Assembly: GCA_030549495.1 (NCBI GenBank)
Contig: JAUIRK010000952.1
Span: forward strand, 434,001-498,000
Direction of reading: 5' to 3'
DNA: 64,000 nt
From: Nectonema munidae
Taxonomy: Eukaryota; Nematomorpha; Nectonematoida; Nectonematidae
The translations under genes were made by a program, and so were the position numbers. Each line of letters opens with the position of its first letter. Positions within the stretch are counted from its first letter, which is position 1. The notes below the pieces were generated by a model. That model saw only the letters and a program-made list of their open reading frames with translations, had not been told where the DNA came from and searched no databases. Of the stretch, positions 1 through 9,716 are shown in pieces.

Positions 1-801
1 CCGCCATTTAAAAATAGTGTCAAATTTCGGGTACTAGAAATAAGCTAGTGAAATTTACAAACGTCAACAAGTATGTATGTGCGTTGCTTTACAATCCAAT
101 CTCTAAAAATTCAGTGCAAAATGCCTATATACACGGTAAACTGCATCATCTCCCTATACTTGCTATGAAATGAAATTCATAATGCAAAAAAACCGTACAT
201 GATCCTGTGAGTGGAGGAAAAGGCGCCATATAAAAAATTGACACTTCCGACTAAAAATCTAATCATAATAAATTATCTTTATTTTGGATATGTACGGAAT
301 AAAAAGGTGTGTCCGCATGGAGAAGTTTTACTGTAATTTCTTTCTGCAAGTATGAGTTGTAGCTGGCAGCCAAAATTCAATATTTGCTCACTTATCTCAA
401 AAAAAATGAAGAAGAAGGTTAAGAATACGGTGAAAGCAATAAATCCGAAGGTTTTCTTCGCGCTGGGGAGTTGAAAGAAACGAAACTCCGACATCTTTAT
501 TCCTACTAATTTATCATTTTTTCTACTGAGTTTTTTGGCGTACCATTTTTTAGTGAACAAAAGAAAGAAGGTATTATTAGAAGTCCTAAGAAAAACAGTG
601 AACATTATTATCATCCTCTCAAATGCTTTCGATTCAGATTCTCCAAGCAAATCCTCAAATGATCATCATCATCCCAATCATCATAGTGGTCGTCATCATC
701 CTCATCGCTTTGTATATAAATAGAAAATTAAAAGCATATCCTCACTATTTTTTCCATCAGAAGGTCATGATAGTGGAATATAAACGCAATTTTTTTTTAA
801 T
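1..801. other. AT-rich stretch, no gene recognised
   Basis: I see no conserved protein or RNA here. Positions 657-712 are a degenerate ATC/CAT low-complexity patch. A minus-strand open frame at 279-650 contains one hydrophobic segment but matches no family I know, and its composition is like its surroundings. Confidence 0.5.
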
Positions 802-938
802 TTAACCCATTTAAGACCAAGCAAAGCAGACGATATCTAAAAAACGCAGACGATTTATATTCAAAGTCATTGAAAAAAGCAGACGAAGATGAAATTACTT
901 ATGTTCCAAAATAGGAACATTTGTCGTAAATGGGTTAA
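802..938 (+). mobile_element. piggyBac-type MITE, copy 1
   Basis: A short element bounded by TTAA on both sides (802-805 and 935-938). Its ends are CCCATTTAAGACCAA on the left and TTGTCGTAAATGGG on the right, an imperfect inverted repeat. The TTAA target site and CCC start are the hallmarks of piggyBac elements. The body of about 129 bp has no coding capacity. It carries two copies of a CAGACGAT motif shared with the other copies in this window. Confidence 0.8.
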
Positions 939-1755
939 ATCAAGAAAATAATATATCCGTATGTCGCAAACATTTAATAGGATTTTCACATACGTTTTCT
1001 TGCAAAAATCTGATTACAAGTTTTAACCAATTGTTATATTTTATCAATAACTTGCAAGGAAGAACTTTTAGTGCAAATCTATGCTCTAACACTTCAACGA
1101 CTACTAAGAGATCAGCTTCCATTAGTCTTTAGAATTGTGGTGGATTCGAATTTTTAGGAATAATCGTTTGCTTCCCTTTTCAATGAAATTTTATAAGCAG
1201 ACAATTTTCAATTCTTCGTAAGCTGATGGTCACAACTGGTCTTCAAAGGAGTAAACATATACCCATTTTTATACACGCATTTACAATACCCGCATTCAAT
1301 ATTTTGAACTTGAACACATTGGAAAAAATGCCAATTTTGGTAAGTAGTTTGATATATTTATTTTACCATATTTTGTGGTATTTTAGAGTGCTTACTCTGA
1401 TTAATTTTCAAGCTGGAAAGCAGAATTTAAAATTCGTTCCAAGCCTTTTGTGTGCATGCAAGCGCAGTCTAAGTTTGAAGCAAATAATGAGAAGCAAGTT
1501 GGCTGAAATTAAGCACGACATCAGCACGCCTTTAAATTTCAAATGTTGGCGATCTGCAGAACAGCAAACCCACTGCATATTTTAACGCTTGCCTTGTTCT
1601 CACTAAGAATTTGATGTAAGCATTATCGTGAACATGCTTCTTGCACTATGCACTCAAAATGAATACTTCACTAATACATTGTGAGTATAATTATTCAAAC
1701 AAATTTGAACAAATTTGGAACACCCTTTTTTTATAAAAAAAAAAAAATATCCAAC

Positions 1756-1790
<35 letters not shown>

Positions 1791-1837
1791 AAAAGGGAAG
1801 GGAAAAAAAAAAGTATAAGAAATTTCTGGTCGTTGCA
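939..1837. other. AT-rich stretch with poly-A tracts, no gene recognised
   Basis: No supported gene. A 119-codon open frame on the plus strand (1226-1585) resembles nothing I know. Positions 1726-1812 are A-rich, including a long A run, and could be the decayed tail of a retroposed sequence. Confidence 0.45.
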
Positions 1838-1882
1838 GGGTTAATAATTATCGTCTGATTTTTTTGGTCATAAAAGGGTTAA
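1838..1882 (-). mobile_element. piggyBac-type MITE end (partial)
   Basis: Read on the minus strand this begins TTAACCCTTTTATGACC, the same type of end as the other TTAA elements in the window. Only one terminus is recognisable. It shares its right-hand TTAA (1879-1882) with the next element. Confidence 0.55.
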
Positions 1883-1981
1883 CCCTTTGAAGACGATTCG
1901 TCTGCTTTTTTTTCAATGCAATTTTATATATTCAAAGAAGACGATTTTCATTTCTTGGGACACTGGTCCTCAAAGAGTTAA
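1879..1981 (+). mobile_element. piggyBac-type MITE, short variant
   Basis: Starts TTAACCCTTTGAAGACGA and ends TGGTCCTCAAAGAGTTAA, with TTAA at 1879-1882 and 1978-1981. The roughly 95-bp body has an imperfect inverted repeat and the GACGAT motifs of the family. It sits directly between two other family members. Confidence 0.65.
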
Positions 1982-2119
1982 TTAACCCATTTAAGGCCAA
2001 TCAAAGCAGACGATATCTAAAAAAAAACGCAGACGATTTATATTAAGTCATTGAAAAAAGTAGACGAAGATGAAATTACTTATGTTCCAAAATAGAAAGA
2101 TTGGCCGTAAATGGGTTAA
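1982..2119 (+). mobile_element. piggyBac-type MITE, copy 2
   Basis: TTAA at 1982-1985 and 2116-2119 flanks a body that opens CCCATTTAAGGCCAA and closes TTGGCCGTAAATGGG. It is closely similar along its whole length to the copies at 802-938, 8259-8396 and 63328-63462. Confidence 0.85.
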
Positions 2120-2528
2120 CATAATAGTTGACAAGTTCGCAATCAAATTCCAAATGGGCCTTAACGTGTAAATTTGGGAAACCTATTATTGTCGGGGCTA
2201 GGATTAGTGTAGAATTAGCATTAGTGTTCGCGCAATCGTACATACATACATTTACATATACATTTTTTGGCATTCTTGACACACAATTTCTTATCCATAT
2301 ATTGTATAGTTCCTAAATTGATGAATAGGAATTTAAAAATAAAGGAAGTATGACCTAGCTTGTTCAGTCTTTAAAAAAAATAGCGCAAGAATAAAAAAAA
2401 CTGAAAAAAGCAAAGATATCTGGACCTTAACTCTATTCGTAACAGGCTATTTTTATTTCCTCAGGGAAGGTGGGGGCTATTTTAGCTCCCTGCTTTTTCC
2501 TTAAAATATCGATTATTTTTACAAGGAG

Positions 2529-2668
2529 ACGTGAGTAAGGTAGGTACTGGGTTTCGATAACTCAGGGTTTTAGGTTCGATCCCGAATCAAGCCTACTTTC
2601 TCATAGTTAGACACAGGCGGCCCAATTGTGCCTTCTCGATGAAAACACCCCAACCTTTACCTTTACAA
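2529..2668 (+). mobile_element. tRNA-derived SINE, family A
   Basis: The head looks tRNA-like, with a pol III B-box-like GGTTCGATCCC near 2572-2582. It continues into a conserved tail containing CCAATTGTGCCTTCTCGATG. The same head-plus-tail unit occurs reversed at 37882-38030 and 50249-50389. The shared non-tRNA tail argues for a SINE, not a tRNA gene. Confidence 0.65.
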
Positions 2669-2858
2669 AATTCTCGTGCGAACCCACAAAATAATTGATT
2701 GCAAATCTGATGATGTCATTTAATTTTAATGAAAAACAATCAAACCTGTCAATCAATGCTAAATATATAAATTTGAAAATATAAACTAATTTTTTGTGAT
2801 TATTTTACCCAAAATATTTTACTTGACAGCAAATTAGCTTTAACAGGTCACTTGACAC

Positions 2859-4175
2859 TAGTGATGGGACGATTAATCGGAATCGTATCGGAATAATCGG
2901 AATATCGGAAATTTTGTCTAGCATCGGAAATCGGAATCGGAGTGGAAATATTTCAGCTCGCTCCGATACCAAAACGATTCCAAGTTAATACGTTACATTG
3001 ATTTCCTTTACTTAGGATTTTATTGTATAAATGATTTTACTACTTAGTGTGTAGAATCACTTGATTCGACAAAATTATTTAATTATTAAAAAATTTAACA
3101 TTTTTTTGCGTTAATTGTGCATTATTATGTTTAAGCTACTTTTTTTGTAAATTTTGTGTTATAATGTTATATAAAAAAATTGTCATGTACATTTTAAATG
3201 TTAAAACCGCATGTATCGAACTATGAGTAATTTATCTAGTGCGGGACACAAGCCCAACGCACAACTCACATTAGTTCAAATAAATTTTATTTAAATAATA
3301 AATTAAAACTAATTGTAAAATCTCATTGTGTAAGTCGGATGTGTCGATCATTCGCCTAAATCGAAGATGATACTGCTCCCCATCGCATTTAAGAACTAAT
3401 AACATCGTAGAAACTTTTCTTAACTCGAAGTGATAATGAGCGAAGCGTTGAATTCAATTTCAGTTTTAAAAAATGTTTTACTGAGATTAAAAAAAGAAAA
3501 ATTCAAAATGAGAAAGAAAACAAGAAAAAGAAGTCATCAATTTTATATATAACAACAACTCGAAAACTACTGAAATAACGAAATATTTAAAATATAAATT
3601 AATAGGAAAAAACTCAAGTCCGTTTGAATGGCGGAAAGCTAACAAAGAAGACCTTCCAATATTGGCGTTTTTTTCAAAAAAGTATTTATGTGCTCCGCCT
3701 TCTTCAGTTGAAAGTGAAAGAGTTTTTAGTATTGGAGGAAATATTTATTCTCCTAAAAGAAATCGCTTAGAAGCAAAAACAGGAGAAATGCTTATGTTTT
3801 TGCACTATAATTTACGAAAGCTCCATTTTAATTACGATTGATTCAAAAGATCTCTATGTAATATTAATAAAATTTTATTCTATCATTATGAGCTGAAAAT
3901 GCTTCTCACTGCTCAAAATTATGACTATAGTTTTTTTAATTTTCAAAATTTATACTCAAAATTTTCAAAAGTGGATTATTTATATAATTTTGCTTTCATA
4001 TTGAGGATATTTATTCGCAAAAAGTGATAGAAATTAATTGAAGTTCAAAATAATATTGAAAAGTTATTTCAAGTTGTAATATTTTAGAATCGGAATTGTA
4101 TCGGGAATCGTATCGGGAACAGGTATATTAAGTAGAATCGTAATCGTTATTAATTTTGGTATCGTCCCATCACTA
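2859..4175 (+). mobile_element. hAT element with perfect 8-bp TSD
   Basis: The element starts TAGTGATGGGACGAT at 2859, and its right end at 4175 is the inverted copy of those 15 bases. It is flanked by a perfect 8-bp duplication, CTTGACAC, at 2851-2858 and 4176-4183. TIRs starting TAG plus 8-bp TSDs define the hAT superfamily. Both subterminal regions are rich in short ATCGGAATCG-like motifs, typical of transposase-binding sites. Only the C-terminal end of the transposase is recognisable inside, so it is a decayed or non-autonomous copy. Confidence 0.92.
3602..3841 (+). pseudogene. hAT transposase C-terminal dimerisation domain (fragment)
   Basis: The plus-strand frame reads about 80 codons to a TGA at 3839-3841. 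It contains the hAT dimerisation signature: LCAPPSSVESERVFSIGG, followed by SPKRNRL. In complete hAT transposases this C-terminal helix pair mediates multimerisation. No start codon or catalytic DDE part is readable upstream within the 1.3-kb element, so this is a remnant and not an active gene. Confidence 0.85.
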
Positions 4176-4250
4176 CTTGACACCAAACACGTTCTCTCAT
4201 TATTTTAAAATATAAACTTATCCATACACAGCAAATCGAACATACTCAAT

Positions 4251-5655
4251 TTGATTATCAAAATGTTAAGGGACAACGTTGAAGTGTCTTGGTTGATCGC
4301 TAAAAGCAAAAAACCATATACAATCGGAGACCAATTAGTCAAGCCTAGAACTTTAAAAATGGTAAAGATAATGTGTGGTCAAAAAGAAGTTATGAAGCTA
4401 AAACTTACACCGTTGTCTGGGAAAGTAGTGAAAGAAATAATTTCCTTTTTAGCAGATGATGTGAGAGAACAAATCATTTCATCAATAAAGGAAAGAAAAT
4501 ATTTTGCTATTCAACATGACGAAACTACAGATGTGTATAATACTTCACAGCTGATGGTAAATGCTTGATTCAGAGGTTTACGCACTTTTCAAGAAGATTC
4601 ATTGATGCGTTCTCCACTAGAGGAGTTGCGATGTCGTGGAATTGATATATTGAATAAAGTTAACGAATTTTTTATCAATGCTGACGTAAAGTGCGAAAAT
4701 TGTATTGCAGTGTCTCTTGAGGGAGCGCCATAGACGTTGGGTCATGTCAGTCGTTTTGCTACTTTGGGCGAAAGAAAAAATTTCTTTTTAAATCGAAGTG
4801 AAAGTTTAAGGTTTAAAAAATGTAAATAGTTTCAGAAATCATTATTGCATGATGCAGTTAAAAGTGTCAATTTTGTTAGAGGAAGTCCATTGAGAGTTTC
4901 TCGAATATTTCGAGAATTGTGTAAGGATTTTCAAGCTGAATACACGGAACTACTGAATCATAAGGAAATAAGGTGGCTTCCATTGTGGAAACGTTTCGAA
5001 TAGAATATGGGCACTCAAAATTGAACTTCACAGTTTTCTTGTAGAACAAAATAGTCTTTTAGCTGATGAATTTAAAAATCTTAACAAATCTAACGTATTT
5101 AGCTGATATTTTTGAGTATGTCAATATACTAAACGACGAATTGCAAGCAAAAAATGTCTACATAATTTCAGCCTTTCAATAGCGCTAGCTTCTCAAGATT
5201 GTCTTTGTTCATAGATTTTTGTCTTGTGACTTTTTGCGACATCATGGATACCATTATAGAACATCTCACGAAACCACAACTATTTTTTGCAGATTATTTT
5301 CTTCAATAAAATCAGTGTACTGTTATGTGGATCATAGATCCCTTTAAATGTGATGTGCTAGAAGAACCTGATGCTTTTGTTGAGTCACTTCTTGAACTCA
5401 GATCAAAGAATATCAAATTAAATTATGTTTTTTTATGTCATCTTTCTGAAAAGTCATTTGCAATTGCATGAACACAAGCCATCGAAAAAGTTCTGACTTT
5501 TGCAACAACTTACTCATGTGAGCAAGGAAAGCTCAAAAATCAAGGAAGGAAGAGCAAAGAAAGCGATTAAACCCTGAAGACAGTCTTCCAATTGGTGTGA
5601 CTTCAAATTCAACTAACTTTGATGCAATTCTTACAAAAACAAAGCAAGAATAGTT
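4251..5655 (+). pseudogene. ZBED5/GTF2IRD2-like hAT transposase relic
   Basis: An open stretch at 4251-4568 contains LIAKSKKPYTIGDQLVKP and FAIQHDETTDV. These match the central region of hAT-derived transposases related to ZBED5, FAM200 and SCAND3, where the DETTDV segment carries a catalytic acid. After 4568 the homology continues in broken frames. Recognisable bits include REIRWLPLWKRF-like residues near 4970 and a TTYSCE motif near 5510, the start of the dimerisation domain. Many stops and frameshifts make it a pseudogene. I could not place its termini. The 2859-4175 element lies just upstream and may have landed in the same older element. Confidence 0.75.
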
Positions 5656-6266
5656 TTTCAAAACATAAAATGTTTTTTTTAAATAAAAGATTTGGTTTTA
5701 TATCTTTGATATTTTTAGTTTTTATTTAAATAAGATTGGAGAATTTTTAAACTAGAAATTTTCCCATCACTTATGATTTGAGATTCGTTGAGGGATTTGA
5801 AAAAAAAACAAGAAACAGTGTCCGATTTAGTTTGAGTAAAAGATAAGAAACAGAGTCAGGATGTAAAATAAAAATACAATAAATTTATGATAACTTGAAA
5901 ATGGAATTTTTTTTTCTTGTTTTCTTGATTGTTTTGTAAATTCCTAGTCCAAATTAGAATTAAGTATACTTTTAAGATTTTTTTAGTCATAGGAATTTTA
6001 AAAAGCTTTAGACAAGCTTTCATCCAAAGTGGATGCGCGACTTAAGTATCCTTATGACTCTATAAATGTGAAATGTTGCTGAAAATTTGGAAGCAACTTT
6101 AAAAGCGGAAGAGAAATGATGAGATTAAGAAGTTATTGGACAGCTTGAAAGCTTTTAATGCACGGGGTAAAAGCTTGATCGAGAAAAGTTTTTATGGGTA
6201 ATCGATTAAGAGTGAGTCCCGATACCTGTCTTAGTCCCTAATTAGATCAATTTTCTAGATACGGGT
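5656..6266. other. AT-rich spacer downstream of the FERM gene
   Basis: No coding signal was found. On the minus strand this region is the 3' flank of the FERM gene. I did not find a clear AATAAA close behind its stop codon. Confidence 0.4.
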
Positions 6267-7796
6267 CTAAGCATTAAAAATAGCGTGTAAAGTTTGTTGA
6301 ATCTTAGGGAAGGTGTTACCTGTAAAAAGATGGGTTTTGCTCTGAAGCTTTGACAAAAAAGTATTTTCACTTTGTAAAGTGTGAGCTGTGCATGCATTGA
6401 CAGTGGCATGGGGATTATGAGTGCTGCTAGCTTCAATGCAAGCTTTTTTAACCCATTTCATTTCCTTGCTGGCTTCCTTAAGTAAATCTTGCATTGCGTT
6501 ATCTCCCAATAACTTATTTGGCTTTCTTGGCGCAGCAATAAAATCTGGTAAAAGAGTAAGAACGGTTTCCGAATCTCTTTTGGTCATGTTATCTTGAGGT
6601 GTATTTGAAGCGAGCAGTGATTCTTTCTTCACAGGTACAACTTCTGGAATTTTATCCAGTGAACAGTGAGCAGAAGCGCTTAGTTGACCGTATTCATCAT
6701 TATTAACGAAATTCTCACTTTTTGCAGAGTAAAAAAGGTCTGGTACATCCGTAGGAAGACTTTCTTCAATTGAATTAGGACGATTTTCGTTGATTATAGT
6801 CCTACGTTGTGGAAGAATGAGAGAGTTACTGCGCAAATAGGATTTCCTCTTGCGTTTGAACAAGGTAGGAAATCTATCAGAAAATAAATTGGAGTGGTGG
6901 TGAGGAGTAAAAAAAGCTCGGGACGAGTTCAAATTAGATTCAAGGATTTTAGCGCCAAAAACTGAAGAGCAAGTGAAGGAAAGAGAGGGTGGCGACTGAA
7001 AAGAAATCGTAAGCGTCGCTTTGCGTCTCTTGATATGGCGCAAACTCGACCAAGGCAGCCTGAGAAAGAGACTAGAAGAAGAAAATGCAGCAAAGCCGTA
7101 ATGATTAGAACCAACAACCACGGAACGCATTTGTGAATCATTCACACAGAATGGATCGATGCCGTACGCATCCAACGCATACGCTATAGTGATTATACGA
7201 TGGCTTGCAGCTCCCGAGCTCACAGACCTCAATTTTTCGTACATGCAGATAATGCTTCCATACTCGCTTTCAGAAAAAGATGATGGAAGAATGGAGGAGA
7301 GGGGAGCAACGTAATTTTTGTCGGGTACGTAATCGCCAAGGTCGTATTGCAGAAACAAAGCTGCTACCTCAAACTGAATTTCTCTAGAAGCAAATAAGCG
7401 GCCGCGAAAGAAATCACGGCGCAGTTGAACGCATAGCAGATTCTTTGTCAGATCGTGGCACGTGTTGAGCGGGTCAACCGGATAGAATTTGAAGCGAAAA
7501 CACAGAACATTTGAAGAATTTGATGAAAGCTGAGTGACAAGCGATTTATCCAATTGAATCCAAAGCCTAAGCTTATTTCCGTCATTATACCTCAGACCAA
7601 AAAAGTTTGCTTGGAGAAGAGATAGTTGCTGACATATATAATTTAAAACGAATTCACCCTTAGCATGTTCTGGATACTCACAGACGATTGATTTATCATT
7701 GAGCAGCTTTACATGACACTTTCTTTCTTTGTCTTTGATCGCCAAAGGCTCCTTTTTCAAGTGGATTCGTTTTAAAAAAAGCTTAGTTGCATCCAT
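6267..7796 (-). CDS. FERM-domain protein, FRMD3/FRMD5-like
   Basis: A 509-residue protein in one uninterrupted frame. The F1 lobe is about residues 26-90 (FGLRYND). F2 is about 98-200 (FRFKFYPVDP, RRDFFRGRLFA, LGDYVPD). The F3 PH-like lobe is about 205-290 (ALDAYGIDPF). A basic stretch near 310-325 (RFPTLFKRKRK) recalls the FERM-adjacent region. FERM proteins link the cell cortex and membrane proteins to actin, and F1/F2 are closest to FRMD3/FRMD5. The tail is unrecognised and no transmembrane helix was seen. The frame can be extended one codon upstream only by a TTG, so I chose the ATG at 7794-7796. The end of F3 is diverged: the usual C-terminal helix with its W and C residues is not clear. 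GC content is higher than in the flanks, which supports real coding. The paralogue assignment is uncertain. Confidence 0.85.
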   Translation of the reverse strand: MDATKLFLKRIHLKKEPLAIKDKERKCHVKLLNDKSIVCEYPEHAKGEFVLNYICQQLSLLQANFFGLRYNDGNKLRLWIQLDKSLVTQLSSNSSNVLCFRFKFYPVDPLNTCHDLTKNLLCVQLRRDFFRGRLFASREIQFEVAALFLQYDLGDYVPDKNYVAPLSSILPSSFSESEYGSIICMYEKLRSVSSGAASHRIITIAYALDAYGIDPFCVNDSQMRSVVVGSNHYGFAAFSSSSLFLRLPWSSLRHIKRRKATLTISFQSPPSLSFTCSSVFGAKILESNLNSSRAFFTPHHHSNLFSDRFPTLFKRKRKSYLRSNSLILPQRRTIINENRPNSIEESLPTDVPDLFYSAKSENFVNNDEYGQLSASAHCSLDKIPEVVPVKKESLLASNTPQDNMTKRDSETVLTLLPDFIAAPRKPNKLLGDNAMQDLLKEASKEMKWVKKACIEASSTHNPHATVNACTAHTLQSENTFLSKLQSKTHLFTGNTFPKIQQTLHAIFNA

Positions 7797-7829
7797 CAAT
7801 AGAAAATAACATGAGAGGAGGATATTTAT

Positions 7830-7887
7830 CTAAATAGAACAAGTAACAATATACACTTTATATACGAAATCAGAAACAAACACTCAC
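7830..7887 (-). other. Putative 58-nt intron in the FERM gene leader
   Basis: On the minus strand, GGATGG is followed by GTGAGTG, a strong donor. The region ends TTGTTCTATTTAG, a pyrimidine-rich acceptor, 58 nt later. The acceptor lies 34 nt before the ATG at 7796. The upstream ATG formed at the donor does not join the FERM frame after splicing, so the intron would be in the 5' UTR. This is inferred from splice motifs only. Confidence 0.5.
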
Positions 7888-7932
7888 CCATCCTTAAAAT
7901 TAGGGAACTTATGCTACTCAAAGGACACTTGA

Positions 7933-8075
7933 TTAATAACCCTTTGGTGACCAGTGTATCATCATATATGATACATAAACAATTTTACCTTCGTCTGCTT
8001 TTTCAAATATTTTGTATATGAATATTCTGCTTTTTAATAAATATCGTCTGATTTTTCTGGTCACGAAAAGGTTAA
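7933..8075 (+). mobile_element. piggyBac-type MITE, CCCTTT variant
   Basis: The left end reads TTAATAACCCTTTGGTGACCAG. The right end read inverted is TTAACCTTTTCGTGACCAG. The shared TGACCAG inverted repeat and TTAA edges place it with the other TTAA elements. The body contains the TCGTCTG motifs of the family. It ends about 45 bp upstream of the putative first exon of the FERM gene. Confidence 0.7.
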
Positions 8076-8258
8076 TAAACATTTAGCAATAAAACACAAT
8101 AATTATATTGTATTCAGCCCAAAGCAAACGTAATGCACAGGCACAATGATTAGTTTTCAAGGGTCCGATTACAAAAAAAAAGCTCCTTCCAGTGTTAGAT
8201 AAATTGATTGATTGCTCTTTAAATATTATTTTAGCTGCTATAAATAATGTTTTTTTCG

Positions 8259-8396
8259 TTAACCCATTTAAGGCCAAGCAAAGCAGACGATATCTAAAAA
8301 AACGCAGACGATTTATATTCAAAGTCATTGAAAAAAGCAGACGAAGATGAAATTACTTATGTTCCAAAATAGGAACATTGGCCGTAAATGGGTTAA
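8259..8396 (+). mobile_element. piggyBac-type MITE, copy 3
   Basis: TTAA (8259-8262 and 8393-8396) flanks CCCATTTAAGGCCAA and the inverted TTGGCCGTAAATGGG. It is nearly identical to the copy at 1982-2119, which implies recent common origin. Confidence 0.85.
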
Positions 8397-8816
8397 TAAG
8401 ATGTCATGTATATATATCTTATCCAGGGGCGCACATCCGGGAGGGCGAATTTTCTATAAGTAAGAGTTGCTGCTTGTTTATAAAACATGTATGATGATCG
8501 CATAGAAGGAATGCAGATTTTCGAATCAATCAAACATCATGCCAAGCTGCTCTGAAATTCCTATCGAACATATTTTACAGACAATGCGTGAGAGCTATAT
8601 AATAATAATCCATTGCTTCAATATGCACACAGGTCACAGAGCAAACACATGTTGATGATCCACTAGATTTTCTCATCTTCTGTCACAGTGATTCTATTTC
8701 TCTTTCTCTCTCCTCTGTTTTTCTCTTCCGCTTTCTCTGCTAAAACTCAATCATTCACTCAAGCTCATTCAAGTCCTCTTGTTAAGCTCTCTTATCTCAT
8801 TCAGTTCTCTTCTCTC

Positions 8817-9014
8817 CAGTGACGTAGCTAGACTGGGGCATGAGGGGCCGTGCCCACACTCCTATGAACCGCATGTTGCCCCATGCATCTTATGCGATAT
8901 CAGTTTTTGAAAATTTCTCCAATGAAAGGATCAAGAAAGTATAAATAATGTTGCGCAAGTTTTTTGTTTTTAAATTGTGCTCCTTCTATCAACTTTTTTT
9001 TGGCTACACCACTG
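8817..9014. mobile_element. hAT MITE nested in the 8424-11030 element
   Basis: The ends CAGTGACGTAGCTA and TGGCTACACCACTG are imperfect inverted repeats. The flanks CTTCTCTC (8809-8816) and CTTCTGTC (9015-9022) match at 7 of 8 bases. The 198-bp body is non-coding. It lies wholly inside the larger hAT element, so it must have inserted after it. Confidence 0.8.
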
Positions 9015-9537
9015 CTTCTGTCTAATTTGCATTTAGAGTTAAATTAAAATAGTTTTCGATCGCTACAATTTTATATCAATGAATATTGTTAGACTCGCGC
9101 TAAGAATTTTCTTTCAACAAAAGTCACTTAATCACAAAGTCACTACGTTTGTTATCTTTTGTAACATTTGAAAACTTTAATTTTTTCAAGTCATAAAATT
9201 TTTTTCAATAGTTATTTGGGAATTAATATTTTGACTATCTATTCAGTTTAAAAGCAAGAATACTCTATTTGCTTAATTGAGCAGAGATATTTTTTATAAT
9301 TTTCGATTGTTAAATTTTATAAGTAACACTACATAATTAATTAAATCATTTTTTTTAAGAAAATTTGTTGATTATTATAATAAAAATATAATATCGAAAC
9401 AAAATGTTTCGGTTGTTAAAAATGTACTTGATCTATTTATGACAGCTGTCAGAATTTTATTTCTAGACAGAAATATTCAAAAAAAAACGCAATGATTTTC
9501 TTTTCTCGTATACATTGATTAATGTTAGTTTGGTCCT

Positions 9538-9716
9538 CGGACATTTTGCCCCATTATTTTCATAAAACAGTTCTTCGCATGGACAATTCGCCCCACTATT
9601 TTCATAAGACAGTTCGTCCAATGGACAATTCGCCCCATTATTTTCATAAGACATTTTGTTTCATCGACAATTTGCCCCGTTATTTTCATAAGACATTTTG
9701 TCTCATGAACAATTCT
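9538..9716 (+). repeat. 42-bp minisatellite, about 4 units
   Basis: Units of about 42 bp share TTCGCCCCATTATTTTCATA. Because 42 is a multiple of three, both strands stay open. The plus frame repeats a 14-residue unit with SPHYFHKT, and the minus frame repeats one with YENNGANCP. A related degenerate sequence continues near 9845-9895. I regard the open frames as by-products of the period. Confidence 0.8.

Noticed and set aside
279-650. 123-codon minus-strand frame with a hydrophobic segment
   Set aside because: No recognisable family, AT-driven composition and no supporting neighbour; not enough to call a gene.
1226-1585. 119-codon plus-strand frame
   Set aside because: No family match and base composition the same as the spacer.
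6929-7141. Second frame inside the FERM gene
   Set aside because: Overlaps the conserved F3 coding sequence in another frame.
9538-9716. CRISPR array
   Set aside because: Repeats are contiguous with no unique spacers, and the context is animal transposon DNA.
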